DNA of 58,840 bases from Anaplasma platys (GTDB lineage Bacteria; Pseudomonadota; Alphaproteobacteria; Rickettsiales; Anaplasmataceae): the NCBI RefSeq assembly GCF_012790675.1, contig NZ_CP046391.1, forward strand, positions 1,040,816-1,099,655. Reading direction: 5' to 3'. The stretch's first letter is position 1. Every line of letters starts with the position of its first letter. Shown here piece after piece: positions 37,809 to 47,428 of the stretch. The notes below the pieces were generated by a model, which was not told the DNA's origin, searched no databases, and saw only the letters and a program-made list of their open reading frames with translations. Position numbers and translations under genes: made by a program.

Positions 37809-39136
37809 GGAAACATGTGGCAAGCGTGTTGTGCGGGGTTTTTCTGTTTTTAAGTATGAAAACCTTTGCTGGCGGTGTGGACTTAGATGTTCGGGATGTC
37901 ACCACGCAATATGGTATTAACTATTGGTATGTCCATGAAAATTCTCTTCCTATTGTGTCAGTGAGCATGGCGTTTAAACATGCGGGTTCTTTATATGATC
38001 CAGATGGAAAAAAAGGTTTAGCGTCGTTGGCGGCATCTCTAGTGCTTCGTGGTACGACGAAAGACGGTGAAAACATCGGTAGGAGGTTGAGAGAGCAGGG
38101 AGTAGCCCTAGGTATTTCTGTCGACAAGGATAATTTATACATAAGATTAAAGGCTCTTGCTGAGAACCTTGACTTTGCCCTATCTATGATAGGTTATAGC
38201 TTGGTAAAAGCTCCCGTGGAAGATGTGTCCTTTTTGACCGAGAAGGAGCTACAAAAGGCTGTAATAAGACGAAATGTTGGTGATCCCGCGGAGCTTGCTG
38301 ATGGAATGTTGTCGAAAATTCTTTTTGGTGATAGTCCCCACGCGTACCAAATAGAAGGTTCCGTTGAAACAGTGGATAAGATTACGCTAGGAGATATAAA
38401 CGATTATAGAAACATCAGCTTTGACCTTGATAAAATGGTAGTTAGTGTTGTAGGTGACGTGAGCTCTGAAGCTGTATCCAGTATGTTGGACATGTACTTT
38501 TCTGGATTGGCAAGGGGGCAGAACAAAAGAGTCGTAGACAAAGCGGTGCCTAACGTAGGTTTGCGTGGGTACGTGCACCATGAAGCTCCGCAAAGTGTAA
38601 TAGTTTTTGCGGCCAATGGAATTTCGCGTAAGGATGATAACTACCCTCTTGCTGAAGTTCTTAGCAACGCCATAGGAAGGGGCAATAGCCTGACTTCAGT
38701 GTTGATGCGTGAGTTGAGAGGAAAGCGTGGAATTACATACCGAGTAATGGCTTCGATGCAGCATATGGAAGGGGTAGACTTATTTTCTGGGTTACTGTAC
38801 ACGGACGGTTCTACTGCCGAAGAGGGCGTAGAAGCTTTATTGGAGACTATAGAATCCGTGAGGACTAATGGGATTGACAAGAGCACTTTCAACGTTGCTA
38901 TCGCCAATATTGTGAACTCGTTTACATATGCCTTCCTGGATACAGCGTCTGCAGCTGCAACCTTGACTGATCTCCAGATGCTTGGGTTTGATACCGATTA
39001 CATAAAAGAACATGGTACCAAATATCGTTCCATTAACCTTCAGGATGTGAACAAATTTGCTAAGAGCTTTCTTGGAGGTTTCACCATTGTAGAGGTAGGA
39101 GAGACAAGTCATATTGGTGCGACTGTTCTGTCTTAA
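37805..39136 (+). CDS. M16 family peptidase homologue, non-catalytic partner
   Basis: 443 residues with a signal peptide (VLCGVFLFLSMKTFAGG) and the M16 fold. The place of the HxxEH motif is taken by sequence without it (GLASLAASLVLRGT), so no zinc site is expected. The C-terminal half keeps the substrate-binding R/Y region (MRELRGKRGITYRVMAS). This catalytic plus non-catalytic pairing in adjacent genes is the known arrangement of heterodimeric M16B proteases. The ATGA overlap with the upstream gene supports equimolar synthesis. Confidence 0.9.
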   Translation: MRKHVASVLCGVFLFLSMKTFAGGVDLDVRDVTTQYGINYWYVHENSLPIVSVSMAFKHAGSLYDPDGKKGLASLAASLVLRGTTKDGENIGRRLREQGVALGISVDKDNLYIRLKALAENLDFALSMIGYSLVKAPVEDVSFLTEKELQKAVIRRNVGDPAELADGMLSKILFGDSPHAYQIEGSVETVDKITLGDINDYRNISFDLDKMVVSVVGDVSSEAVSSMLDMYFSGLARGQNKRVVDKAVPNVGLRGYVHHEAPQSVIVFAANGISRKDDNYPLAEVLSNAIGRGNSLTSVLMRELRGKRGITYRVMASMQHMEGVDLFSGLLYTDGSTAEEGVEALLETIESVRTNGIDKSTFNVAIANIVNSFTYAFLDTASAAATLTDLQMLGFDTDYIKEHGTKYRSINLQDVNKFAKSFLGGFTIVEVGETSHIGATVLS

Positions 39137-39352
39137 GTGGTGCAAACGGGTCCCGTGGAAGAAGGTGGCGGGTCCTGAATGTATTTGGCATTTTTGTGTC
39201 TTCTCCAGTAACAAGCCTGCCTTACCCGGTAGTAGGTGTTTCCCTTCCTGACGGTTGCGACCGTACAAAAAAACGGTATAATTCGGGCAATGTGATTGCA
39301 TTTTCTACCCAGAATTCTGGTGACTTTTGCCGGCAATGCAGGATGTGTGTAT

Positions 39353-40276
39353 ATGATAAACGGTAGTGCACTAGTAGACAAAGAGCTCGCGTCTGTCCTA
39401 CAAAGACCAGCGTTCAAGAAGGTTTATTTCAGAGCGGGGGTGTTGTGTGCAGTGTTGTTTGCAGGTGGCATCGCGTTTTCTATATCGCTTGCGGTGTCTA
39501 CGGGGAAGCTGATTCGTATTGATACGCCCATATTTGGTGTAGCCGTTGTGTTTTCAGTGCTCTTCCTACTAAGCCTAGTATACTTAGTGGTCGTGGCTGC
39601 GCTAGAGAGGAGGAGTTGTAGACTTGTATCTGCCGAAGGAAGGGTGGCTTCTAGTACTTTGGTGAAGGAAGGACACATGCATCTACGGGTCACAAGGCAG
39701 GGTAATAGGGGTGGCTATGGCCCGGTCCAGGAGGCACTGGTATATATTTCTGTGTTGTCGCTTTTAGTGGCTCTCGGTGCTCTAGGGACGATGGTGGGAC
39801 AGGCTACTTCGGCTGCCGACAGCTCACTTGCTTTGCATTCGATGATTGTTGGTGGTTCTCCAGTGGGGATTGTATTCCTGGTTGCCGTAGGGGTGTTTCT
39901 GGTTGGATTCTTGGGGTTATTTATTGCTAGGGTGTTTGAAGAAGAGGGCGTGTCAAACGTTCGGGTCTTTGTCTTTCCTGAGTGTGCACTGCGCCCAAAG
40001 GGAGTGCTGGATGTGTTTTCTGATGGGGCGGAAGGTGACGTGGCTGCAAAGTCAGCAGTAAGCAAAGATGCTGGTACGGATTCTGCAGCTGGTGGCACTG
40101 AGGTAAAAAGTTGTGAAGTAGCAGCCCCCAGCTGCGTTTCTGACATGCTATTAAGCGCAGCGTACATTAACTCCATGTTGAAGGAGAGTAAGCACAGCAA
40201 CAGAAACACGACCATAGAGTGCATTGTTTCTACGGAAAGTCTGGGTAAATGCTCTTCTGTCTTGTGTAGTGCCTGA
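39353..40276 (+). CDS. Hypothetical four-helix membrane protein
   Basis: Not recognised. From ATG 39353 (AGGA nine bases upstream) it has 307 residues. Two hydrophobic hairpins, at about 26-84 and 128-189, are separated by a basic polar loop of about 45 residues (RRSCRLVSAEGRVASST...). A C-terminal hydrophilic tail of about 115 residues, rich in Ala, Ser and Asp, follows. A TTG start at 39296 is possible. The next plus-strand gene (40869-41615) has the same two-hairpin layout and may be a paralogue. Neither shows transporter or enzyme motifs by eye. Confidence 0.75.
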   Translation: MINGSALVDKELASVLQRPAFKKVYFRAGVLCAVLFAGGIAFSISLAVSTGKLIRIDTPIFGVAVVFSVLFLLSLVYLVVVAALERRSCRLVSAEGRVASSTLVKEGHMHLRVTRQGNRGGYGPVQEALVYISVLSLLVALGALGTMVGQATSAADSSLALHSMIVGGSPVGIVFLVAVGVFLVGFLGLFIARVFEEEGVSNVRVFVFPECALRPKGVLDVFSDGAEGDVAAKSAVSKDAGTDSAAGGTEVKSCEVAAPSCVSDMLLSAAYINSMLKESKHSNRNTTIECIVSTESLGKCSSVLCSA

Positions 40277-40868
40277 TTCTGCAAAGTTTAAGTTTAGCGC
40301 GCTGGGCGTATTTCTATAGGATGTATGGCCTCTTCAATGGTGGTGACTAGCTTGTTGCTGTTGAGTCGTGAGACGCAAGTTTTTTCAAGCTTAAGCTCAA
40401 AAAGGCAGTGTTGTAAGCTATATTCACGTGTCATTCTTGGAGTATTGGTTCCTCCTCCGCACCGAAGTAAGTTCGGAGAATTTCCTTGAATAATACCCGA
40501 TGCGCAGCGAGTTGTGTGACAGCTATCATCATACGAATCCTGCATTGTTTAGTCCCGCATGTTGTATACGACTAGATTGTTTAAAGCTGACTGAGGCGGG
40601 TTCATAAATGAGATGAAGTATCACAAAAAATTTATGAGGTTATTGCGCACTGCTTGCAGGAGCTCGGGGTGAATTTAATTTTTTGCTACGTTTCACAGAT
40701 GGGTTTTGTGCCACGTGTACTCAGCCCTTACCATACACGATTGTTTGTTGACTTTTTTTTCTATATGCTACCTAGTATGGCATCGCCGCGGCTGGCGGAT
40801 GAAGTAGTGTCTCGTTTCTGTGGTGGTTACTGCATCATGATCGTGAGTTTTTGCTTAGGAGGTAGGTT
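40277..40868. other. gene-free interval between two membrane-protein genes
   Basis: About 590 bases. An 83-codon frame at 40654-40905 runs into the next gene out of frame, and an 83-codon minus-strand frame lies at 40294-40545. Neither has supporting signals. Confidence 0.4.
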
Positions 40869-41615
40869 ATGGATGGAGTTGAAGGTGCAGCAGTTACCCG
40901 TCTAGGTAGGGCCCGTTTGGTGGCTAAAATGTGTGCGGTAATGCTAGGTGTGAGCCTTGCAGTTTTTGGTTTCTGTGCAGCATACGTTATTGCATCTGGT
41001 GCTACGCTGTTGGAATTGAATGCAGCGGTGCTAGCCTTTTTTGTTTCTTTAGCAGCTGCTTTTCTTTCCATGCTGGGATGTCTGATATTTTCTGTGAAAC
41101 TCCGTGCTATAGATGAGTATGATATTTCCTTGGCGCTGCCCGATTGGACTTATGTTCGTGAGAACAGTCTTAGGCCAGATAGCATGGAAGGAACAGCTGG
41201 GCAACATTCTAGCGTTGGAACTGAGATAACAGTTAATGCTAGATGCAGGAAGTTGAGTGCCTTTGATTCTACGTCTGTAGTGATGGCTGTTGCGTTGGCA
41301 GCTGCTCTATGTACGTTCACTACTTTGCTGGGAATAATAGCTGCGCAAAATGCTGCTGCAGGGATAGGAGGGGTAGTATCTGCTATGCAAACACCCAATA
41401 TTGTTGGCCAAGTGTGTTTGGCCGCGCTGGTGGTAGCTCTTTCCGTGTTGGTTATTAATTCCCTGCGCCACGATCTCTTTGGTCAAAGTACTAAGTTGAT
41501 GGTGCTGGAAGACGGATACAGTAGGAGCTTTTCTGACAGAGAAGTGGTATCGATAGCTGAGAAAGTGAATTTCCAGCCGTCCGACATTACTCACGTGCGT
41601 ATATACCGTGCTTAG
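40869..41615 (+). CDS. Hypothetical four-helix membrane protein
   Basis: Not recognised. 248 residues with a strong ribosome site (AGGAGGT) before ATG 40869. Hydrophobic hairpins at about 17-74 and 130-190 flank a polar loop of about 55 residues (RAIDEYDISLALPDWTYVRE), and a C-terminal cytosolic tail of about 50 residues follows. The topology matches the gene before it (39353-40276) although the sequences are not obviously alike; shared ancestry is inference. It converges on cox11. Confidence 0.75.
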   Translation: MDGVEGAAVTRLGRARLVAKMCAVMLGVSLAVFGFCAAYVIASGATLLELNAAVLAFFVSLAAAFLSMLGCLIFSVKLRAIDEYDISLALPDWTYVRENSLRPDSMEGTAGQHSSVGTEITVNARCRKLSAFDSTSVVMAVALAAALCTFTTLLGIIAAQNAAAGIGGVVSAMQTPNIVGQVCLAALVVALSVLVINSLRHDLFGQSTKLMVLEDGYSRSFSDREVVSIAEKVNFQPSDITHVRIYRA

Positions 41616-41736
41616 GAGGAAGTAAACAGAAAGATTATCTCTTTCTTTATGGCATACAAACGGCCTCGGGGCAGTGTATTTTGGGGAACGAATAAGGTGC
41701 TCCTTTCAGGTGGAGGGTGTCGTCACTAAAGGCGTT

Positions 41737-42276
41737 TTATTTGTTGACTGTGTTCGGGTTGCTTTTCATGAATATGTATGACAGGGTAATCTCCCGGATA
41801 TGGGATGTTGAGATGTCCGTTTCTATTGCGGGGTCAATGGAAAAAGATACCGGCATTAGTATTTTTTTGTTTGGTTCAAAGAACTGCTCTGTAAAGCAGA
41901 AGCACGCTATTTTGTAAAAATACTTTCCAGCTTGGGGCGGCGATACGTTATATATTGCCGTTCCAGATATGGGTGCTGACGACACATTTTGCGCTACATA
42001 GAATGCCAGCTTTTGAATGCCGGGAGTTACGTAAACATAGGGTGTTTCAGGTTTGAATTCTAGAGGGATATCGGTGGTAGTAGCGCTGAATCTCACCTTA
42101 ATTTGTCTTGTGCCAATGGTGTTTTGCTTTAGAGATGATACTTTTTTCGGAGTTCCTCCATATCCGGTAACCTTACAAAAAATGCTGTATAGGGGGACTG
42201 ATGCATAAGATAGCAAAAGCATTGACAGCACTACTGAGATCAGTAGGAACGCTAAGTTTGCTTTTCTGTTTTTCAT
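41737..42276 (-). CDS. ctaG: Cytochrome c oxidase copper chaperone Cox11/CtaG
   Basis: Delivers copper to the CuB site of cytochrome oxidase subunit I. The 179-residue protein has one N-terminal membrane anchor (ANLAFLLISVVLSMLLLSYA) followed by a periplasmic beta domain. Motifs are VPLYSIFCKVTGYGG, with the conserved cysteine after the anchor, and the copper-binding CFCF in KIACFCFTEQ. Functionally it pairs with SURF1 at 16704-17348. It lies 29 bases after rnc on the same strand. Confidence 0.95.
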   Translation of the reverse strand: MKNRKANLAFLLISVVLSMLLLSYASVPLYSIFCKVTGYGGTPKKVSSLKQNTIGTRQIKVRFSATTTDIPLEFKPETPYVYVTPGIQKLAFYVAQNVSSAPISGTAIYNVSPPQAGKYFYKIACFCFTEQFFEPNKKILMPVSFSIDPAIETDISTSHIREITLSYIFMKSNPNTVNK

Positions 42277-42305
42277 AGGGAAGAGTGATGATCGGAAAAC
42301 ATAAG

Positions 42306-43034
42306 TTATGCCTTTGTTCCATTTTCTTGCGTTAATTCTTCAAGTAAAAGACGTGCTGCTGCGATTTCTGCACTTTTTTTGTTTTTTCCGGATGCCGATA
42401 CTGTTCTGTAGTCGGATAGTTGCACTTCTACCGTAAACTTCGGGCAATGTTCCAGACCAGTTTTATTTACTACTCTGTAAACGGGGACAGGTAAGTTTCT
42501 GCTTTGTGCCCATTCCTGTAATGCCGTCTTGGGATCTACAAGCTGTAACTCCGATATTTTATTTATGAGAGGTCCCCAATATCTTGCTACAAACTCCTGT
42601 GCAGCTAAAAGACCACCGTCAAGATATATTGCACCGATTAGAGCCTCTAACGCATTTTCCAAATTTTTCGCACTTGATCTACCACCGCAATCTTCCTCGC
42701 CTTTTGACATTTGGATCACACTTCCCAGGTTTATGGCTTCGGCAACTTCGACAAGGCGTTGACCACGCACTAAAGCTATTTTTTTCTTCGTAAGCAATCC
42801 CTCATCATCGTCAGTAAAGATATTAAATAGCATTTCTGATATCACAAATCCCAGTACTGTATCGCCAAGAAACTCCAGCCGCTCATAGTGTCCTTCCGAA
42901 TTTTCCACGGTGCTGGGGTGCGTCATAGCTGTTTCCAAAAGATTTTGGCTCTCGAAGCAATACCCGATGTATTTTTGTAATTCCAACAACCGGGAATCTT
43001 TTTTCGATTGGTCACAGACCGCTCTTTTGTTCAT
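42306..43034 (-). CDS. rnc: Ribonuclease III
   Basis: A double-stranded RNA endonuclease that processes rRNA precursors and some mRNAs. From ATG 43034 it has 242 residues. The catalytic signature is ERLEFLGDTVLGFVISEML, and the second acidic cluster is in ENALEALIGAIYLDGG. The C-terminal dsRNA-binding domain carries DPKTALQEWAQ and ASGKNKKSAEIAAARLLLEEL. GTG 43055 is an alternative start; neither has a clear ribosome site. Complete. Confidence 0.96.
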   Translation of the reverse strand: MNKRAVCDQSKKDSRLLELQKYIGYCFESQNLLETAMTHPSTVENSEGHYERLEFLGDTVLGFVISEMLFNIFTDDDEGLLTKKKIALVRGQRLVEVAEAINLGSVIQMSKGEEDCGGRSSAKNLENALEALIGAIYLDGGLLAAQEFVARYWGPLINKISELQLVDPKTALQEWAQSRNLPVPVYRVVNKTGLEHCPKFTVEVQLSDYRTVSASGKNKKSAEIAAARLLLEELTQENGTKA

Positions 43035-43165
43035 AACACTGTTTCGTATGTGCACATTTCAAGTTATTGCGAAACATAACGCCGACACTGCAAACTAGCA
43101 CCTCCCAGATAGAAACACCAAGGTGATGAGGGTCCCCGTCTGAGCTCTGCAAAGTGCGTCGGTAA

Positions 43166-44635
43166 TTAGCGTTTCATGCGCACCGGAACATAGATAGGAG
43201 GTGATTCACCCTTTTTAACCAATAACAGCACCATTGATCCAGGAGCTCTTTGCTTCAACCTCTCCAATTCCTTTGCAAAGTCCGACACGCTGGTGACGGG
43301 AGCAGCGTCAACGCCCACCAGTATATCTCCCCGCCGAATTCCCTCAGCGTATGCATCACTGCTCGAGTCTACCTTCAGTATCAACACTCCCTCAAGCTTG
43401 CTGCTTTCTCCTACGCGGGCTTGTGGCAAGCTTCCCACTGTAATTCCTAAGAGCTCTGATCCGGTCTCTACTCCGGATCCAGCAGCTCCCTGTACATCAG
43501 ATAACTTACCCACAACAACCTTTAAGTTCACTTGCTGCTTATCTCGTAGCACTACAACCTTAACCTTTTTATTGACGCCAGTACGCGAAATAACGTGTGT
43601 CAGCTGAGGCATGTCGTTTATCTTTTTTCCATTAAACTCAAGGATTACATCCCCAACCTTAATTCCACCTCTTTCTGCTGGACTATCCTTAACTACATTA
43701 GAGATCAGTGCGCCCCTAACCTCATCGAGCCCCAACGCCTCCTTCATGTTCTCAGTCACACGCTGTGCAACAACTCCCAACCAACCATGCTCTACTTTCT
43801 CTCCTCTGGAAAGAACCTCAATAATTCTCGCTGCGTTGTTCGACGGAATTGCAAAAGCAACACCAACATTCCCACCACCTTGCTGCGATATAATCGCTGT
43901 ATTTACACCAATTACCTCGCCCCTCGCATTGAACAACGGACCACCAGAATGTCCACGATTTATCGCTGCATCGGTCTGAATAAACTCACTTGCGGTACCA
44001 ATGTTTATGTCACGTGCTCGAGCAGAAATTATACCAACGCTCACTGACCCCCCAAGACCGAACGGATTTCCTATAGCCAAAACCCACTCGCCCACTTTAG
44101 CATCATCAGAATTACCAAGCTTAACGTGTTCTAGATCTTTCTCTACATTTACCTTAAGCACAGCCAGATCTGTTTTAGGGTCAGTGCCTACAACTGTAGC
44201 CTTTGTTGTTGTGCCGTCGCTAAATTTAATCTGTATTTCCTGAGCATTAGAAATGACATGATAATTGGTTACTATCAGACCTGACTTATCTACTATAAAG
44301 CCAGAACCCAGAGACACAGCCTTTCTAGGCTTGGGTTGCTCTGTAATATATGGCTCTAAGCCGTTAAAGAGACCTTCGAAAAGCCCTCTGGGGAATCCAG
44401 GAAACCCGAAAATTGAACCCCCAGTCTCAGGATCATCACTTTCTATTGTTTGCTCGGTGGAAATGTTCACCACTGATGGGAGCAGCATATTTACAAGGCC
44501 AGAAAAACCCCTGTTTACATCAATATGCTCACCTGTATGAGGCGCAACATACATCTCATCTGCGCACGTACCCACTTGCGAACCAGCGAACGCAACAATC
44601 ATCAAGAAAAGTGACAGATATCTCCTCACACTCAT
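43166..44635 (-). CDS. degP: Periplasmic serine protease DegP/HtrA
   Basis: Degrades or refolds damaged envelope proteins. The 489-residue protein has a signal peptide (YLSLFLMIVAFAGSQVGTCA). The trypsin-like domain has the triad His in TNYHVIS, Asp in DPKTDLAVLKV and Ser in NRGHSGGPL (the usual Asn before SGG is His here). Two C-terminal PDZ domains follow. Its ATG overlaps the stop of hflC (ATGA at 44632-44635), and the GGGGG before the ATG is inside hflC. Third gene of hflK-hflC-degP, an envelope quality-control operon. Confidence 0.96.
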   Translation of the reverse strand: MSVRRYLSLFLMIVAFAGSQVGTCADEMYVAPHTGEHIDVNRGFSGLVNMLLPSVVNISTEQTIESDDPETGGSIFGFPGFPRGLFEGLFNGLEPYITEQPKPRKAVSLGSGFIVDKSGLIVTNYHVISNAQEIQIKFSDGTTTKATVVGTDPKTDLAVLKVNVEKDLEHVKLGNSDDAKVGEWVLAIGNPFGLGGSVSVGIISARARDINIGTASEFIQTDAAINRGHSGGPLFNARGEVIGVNTAIISQQGGGNVGVAFAIPSNNAARIIEVLSRGEKVEHGWLGVVAQRVTENMKEALGLDEVRGALISNVVKDSPAERGGIKVGDVILEFNGKKINDMPQLTHVISRTGVNKKVKVVVLRDKQQVNLKVVVGKLSDVQGAAGSGVETGSELLGITVGSLPQARVGESSKLEGVLILKVDSSSDAYAEGIRRGDILVGVDAAPVTSVSDFAKELERLKQRAPGSMVLLLVKKGESPPIYVPVRMKR

Positions 44636-45504
44636 CCCCCTTTGTTCGTGTTAAAAAGACTTATAAAATCATTATTAGGCGAAAGGATAACCTTGGTACC
44701 ATCCTTGTCAAACACATTTCTGTATGCCCGAAGTGTTCTATAAAATTTAAAGAAATTCGGGTCCACAGCAAGCGCGTCGTTGTAAATTTGCGCAGCCTCC
44801 GCATCGCCCTCTCCTCTGATCACCTGAGCTGCGTTCACGGCACTTGCGAGAATCACCCGTTTTTGCAGATCAGCATCAGATCTTATCTTCTGCGACATTT
44901 CCTCGCCTTCTGCGCGTATCTCCCTAGCCTCCTTCTCGCGATCAGTCTGCATTCTACGGAATATTGCAGCGCTATTTTCTTCAGGCAGGTCGGCTCTCTT
45001 TATCCTCACATCCACCATTTCCACGCCGAACTTTGCTGCTTCGGCACTAACACCTTCTTGTATTCGCAACATTACATCTCCCCGCTCTTCATTGAGAAAG
45101 TTAATGAGCGCAACACGGCCTACCCTTTCCCGCAGATTCGCTTCTATTATCGAACCCAAGCGATTTTCTAGCCCTATCTCCCCCCTGACTGTTTGATAGA
45201 ACTTTACCGGGTCAGCTATCCTATACTTTGCATAGAAGTCCACAACGAATCTTTTTTGGTCTGATGCTATTACCTCACAGGAATCGGACCTTATCTCGAT
45301 CACACGCCGGTCGAAATAGATTACCCTACTAATAAATGGAGCCTTAAAATACAAGCCACTTTCGCCTATACTCCTCGTAACGCGCCCAAACTGCACCACA
45401 ATCGCTTGGCGCGCTTCGTCTACAACAAACGCAGATCCGTAGAGAACTGCCAACGCTCCAGCTACCAAAGCACCGAAAACTAATTTGGCAAACCCAATAT
45501 TCAT
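44632..45504 (-). CDS. hflC: FtsH regulator HflC (SPFH/prohibitin family)
   Basis: A membrane-anchored SPFH protein that forms with HflK a large cage around FtsH. The 290-residue protein has an N-terminal membrane segment (LVFGALVAGALAVLYGSAFVV) followed by the SPFH domain (EARQAIVVQFGRVTRSIGESGLY) and a helical region with REKEAREIRAEGEE. One-base overlap (TAATG) with hflK upstream and ATGA overlap with degP downstream. Confidence 0.95.
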   Translation of the reverse strand: MNIGFAKLVFGALVAGALAVLYGSAFVVDEARQAIVVQFGRVTRSIGESGLYFKAPFISRVIYFDRRVIEIRSDSCEVIASDQKRFVVDFYAKYRIADPVKFYQTVRGEIGLENRLGSIIEANLRERVGRVALINFLNEERGDVMLRIQEGVSAEAAKFGVEMVDVRIKRADLPEENSAAIFRRMQTDREKEAREIRAEGEEMSQKIRSDADLQKRVILASAVNAAQVIRGEGDAEAAQIYNDALAVDPNFFKFYRTLRAYRNVFDKDGTKVILSPNNDFISLFNTNKGG

Positions 45505-46601
45505 TACCTACCTTCTCCAATACTCCTACCGCGCTTTTGTGGTTCCTCTGTCGTCAAAGGAAGATATGAGAAGAGCCCTTTGACATCATCTGTCACTACT
45601 ACTTTCTCCATGTTGGCCAGTATGCTTTCCATAGTTTCTAGGTACATGCGATTTCGTACCGCTGCTGGCTGATTCACGTATTCCCTCTGTATCGCCAAGA
45701 ACTTCGCAGCATCCCCCTGCGCCCTGTTCACCACCTCACTCTTATAAGCCTCAGCATCAAGCTTTATCCTGATGGCCTCCCCCTTAGCCTTAGGCAGTAC
45801 CTCATTGCGATACGCAAACGCCTCATTAATGGTACGCTCCTTATCAGCGCGTGCGCTTTGGACGTCTCTGAAGGCACTAATCACCTTTTCTGGCGGATCC
45901 ACCTTCTTCAACTGTATGGACAATACCTCTACACCAATTTTGTACTGATCCAGTATACCCTGCAACAGCTTCTTTGTTTCGTAGGCGATTGCAGCACGTC
46001 CCTCGCCCTCTATAGCAAAAGCCAACGTACTCTTTCCTATAATCTCTCTCATTGCGCTTTCTGCAGCATTCTTCACCGTAGCGCCGGGGCGCGCGTCGCG
46101 CACACTGAACAGATAGTCATACGCGTTCGAAACTTTCCACTGGACGTCAAAGTTTATGTTTACAATGTTTTCATCTCCCGTAAGCATGACGCCGTCATTG
46201 TTTACTCCGTGCCCGCCCCTGAGAGAGACACCCCCTATCTCTTCCTTGCTCACGGCTTCAACGCGAACTTTCAGAACATTCCCAATGGGACTAGGAAACC
46301 AGTAGCGCAAACCCGGATCGCGGATGTTACGGTACTTACCAAACAGCAGCTCCACTGCTTGTTCTTCTGGGTTAACCACATAAAACCCCGTACACGCATA
46401 GAACAGCAGGGCCACAACGGTTAAAAATAGTGCATGAGATCTCCTAAACGTAAAATTGCCGCCCGCGCCCTCTGGCATACCTGCAAACGCAGAGCGTATA
46501 TTGCCAAACAAGGCATCGAACTGAGAGTCGGTGAATTTTTTGCTAGCTTTCGGTTTTTCGGTTCCACCATTGCCACCCCAAGGGTCGCTCTCATTGCGCA
46601 T
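45504..46601 (-). CDS. hflK: FtsH regulator HflK (SPFH/prohibitin family)
   Basis: Partner of HflC. The 365-residue protein begins with the Gly/Trp-rich HflK lead (MRNESDPWGGNGGTEKP). A single membrane helix (LFLTVVALLFYACTGFYVV), the SPFH domain (NPEEQAVELLFGKYRNIRDPGLRYWFP) and a long coiled coil follow. It is the first gene of the hflK-hflC-degP operon and is divergent from the virB2 cluster. Confidence 0.95.
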   Translation of the reverse strand: MRNESDPWGGNGGTEKPKASKKFTDSQFDALFGNIRSAFAGMPEGAGGNFTFRRSHALFLTVVALLFYACTGFYVVNPEEQAVELLFGKYRNIRDPGLRYWFPSPIGNVLKVRVEAVSKEEIGGVSLRGGHGVNNDGVMLTGDENIVNINFDVQWKVSNAYDYLFSVRDARPGATVKNAAESAMREIIGKSTLAFAIEGEGRAAIAYETKKLLQGILDQYKIGVEVLSIQLKKVDPPEKVISAFRDVQSARADKERTINEAFAYRNEVLPKAKGEAIRIKLDAEAYKSEVVNRAQGDAAKFLAIQREYVNQPAAVRNRMYLETMESILANMEKVVVTDDVKGLFSYLPLTTEEPQKRGRSIGEGR

Positions 46602-47016
46602 AAAAACCCCAATCGCACCCCAAGTATCGTAGCAGTCTATAGCAGAATTGACGTTATATCAACACAAAATACCAGTTTGTCAGTGGTATATAAGCCGCCG
46701 TGCGCGCTTAATCCGCACTATATCCGTCTTCGCTGCTGGGGTTCGCAAGCCTATTTGTGTAAGGAGTAGCATTATACCTGGAGGTAATGACGAGACAGAT
46801 TGCATCATGAAATTATCACCAGCAGGTGGCATGCATGTGGGTATGTGTGCTTGTTGCATGTTTAGCTATATTCCTGCCGCTGATAAATACCCCGCGCGCT
46901 CCAGTTGTAATTTACGCAATTTTAGCAATTTTATGTTGCACTATGGCTGTTGTACACGTGTTGCGCGTATAAGGTGTGCGCAACAAAAATTCATGCGCGT
47001 TTTTAGTCTTGAAGAC
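46602..47016. other. divergent intergenic region between hflK and the virB2 cluster
   Basis: About 415 bases without a supported gene. Its right half holds the first copy of a short block repeated before virB2 copies 1-3 (46921-46942). Promoters for both directions should lie here; no unambiguous sigma70 pair was identified. Confidence 0.5.
46921..46942 (+). repeat. conserved block upstream of virB2 copy 1
   Basis: TTTAGCAATTTTATGTTGCA followed by CT, about 90 bases before the G tract. It recurs with few changes at 47612-47633 and 48313-48334, at similar distances from the next two virB2 starts. It may be a shared promoter or leader element. Confidence 0.65.
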
Positions 47017-47026
47017 GGGGGGGGGG
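47017..47026 (+). promoter_or_regulatory. G10 tract acting as Shine-Dalgarno of virB2 copy 1
   Basis: Ten consecutive G end three bases before the GTG start of copy 1. There is no other purine-rich ribosome site. A G run can pair with the anti-Shine-Dalgarno CCUCC using one G-U pair. Slippage would change its length and so the strength or spacing of the site. Confidence 0.7.
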
Positions 47027-47029
47027 AAT

Positions 47030-47419
47030 GTGTTGAAGTTTTTAAAGTCGAGATTGCAGGCTGCAGCTTTGTTCCTGCTTTTGGTCTTTGTTGGTGCACC
47101 GGGAGATGCATCACCATCCACCTCTGCGCAGCAGAATAGTGATGATATAGCTGCGAAGGTGATATGCAATGTTGTGGTATTTGTCCAACGTTTAGGTCTA
47201 CCCATAATGACGGGTGTGATCCTGGGAGCTAGCATAATGGCAATATTTGGCAAAATGGCTTGGGCTTCTATCGTGGTGCTGGTGGTGTTTACGGCAATAT
47301 TTTTCGGTGCTGGGAAACTTATGCAGAAGTTTGCTGCGGGGTTAAACAACGAGTTTGGTGATGCCAAAACTTTCGAGTGCAAGGGCAAGGGAGAGACCAA
47401 AATGCCCGCAAGTAAGTAG
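47030..47419 (+). CDS. virB2: VirB2 type IV secretion pilin, copy 1
   Basis: TrbC/VirB2-family pilin subunit of the Anaplasma type IV secretion system. From GTG 47030 (VLKFLKSRL) it has 129 residues. It has a signal peptide with AAALFLLLVFVGAPGDA, then a mature pilin of two hydrophobic segments: KVICNVVVFVQRLGLPIMTGVILGA and ASIVVLVVFTAIFFGAGKL, joined by the short loop IFGKMAW. The C-terminal tail holds the second mature Cys (TFECKGKG). The start is set by homology with copy 3, which has ATG at the same codon; the overlapping ATG at 47028 meets a stop after two codons. The 5' half is nearly identical to copy 3 and the 3' half to copy 2. The frame upstream of the G tract is open but has no conserved sequence. 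Confidence 0.9.
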   Translation: MLKFLKSRLQAAALFLLLVFVGAPGDASPSTSAQQNSDDIAAKVICNVVVFVQRLGLPIMTGVILGASIMAIFGKMAWASIVVLVVFTAIFFGAGKLMQKFAAGLNNEFGDAKTFECKGKGETKMPASK

Positions 47420-47428
47420 GACGTGAGT

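Noticed and set aside
46648..47139. 163-codon plus-strand frame spanning the first G tract
   Set aside because: It reads the virB2 copy 1 coding region in the wrong frame; the VirB2 frame is conserved in six copies.
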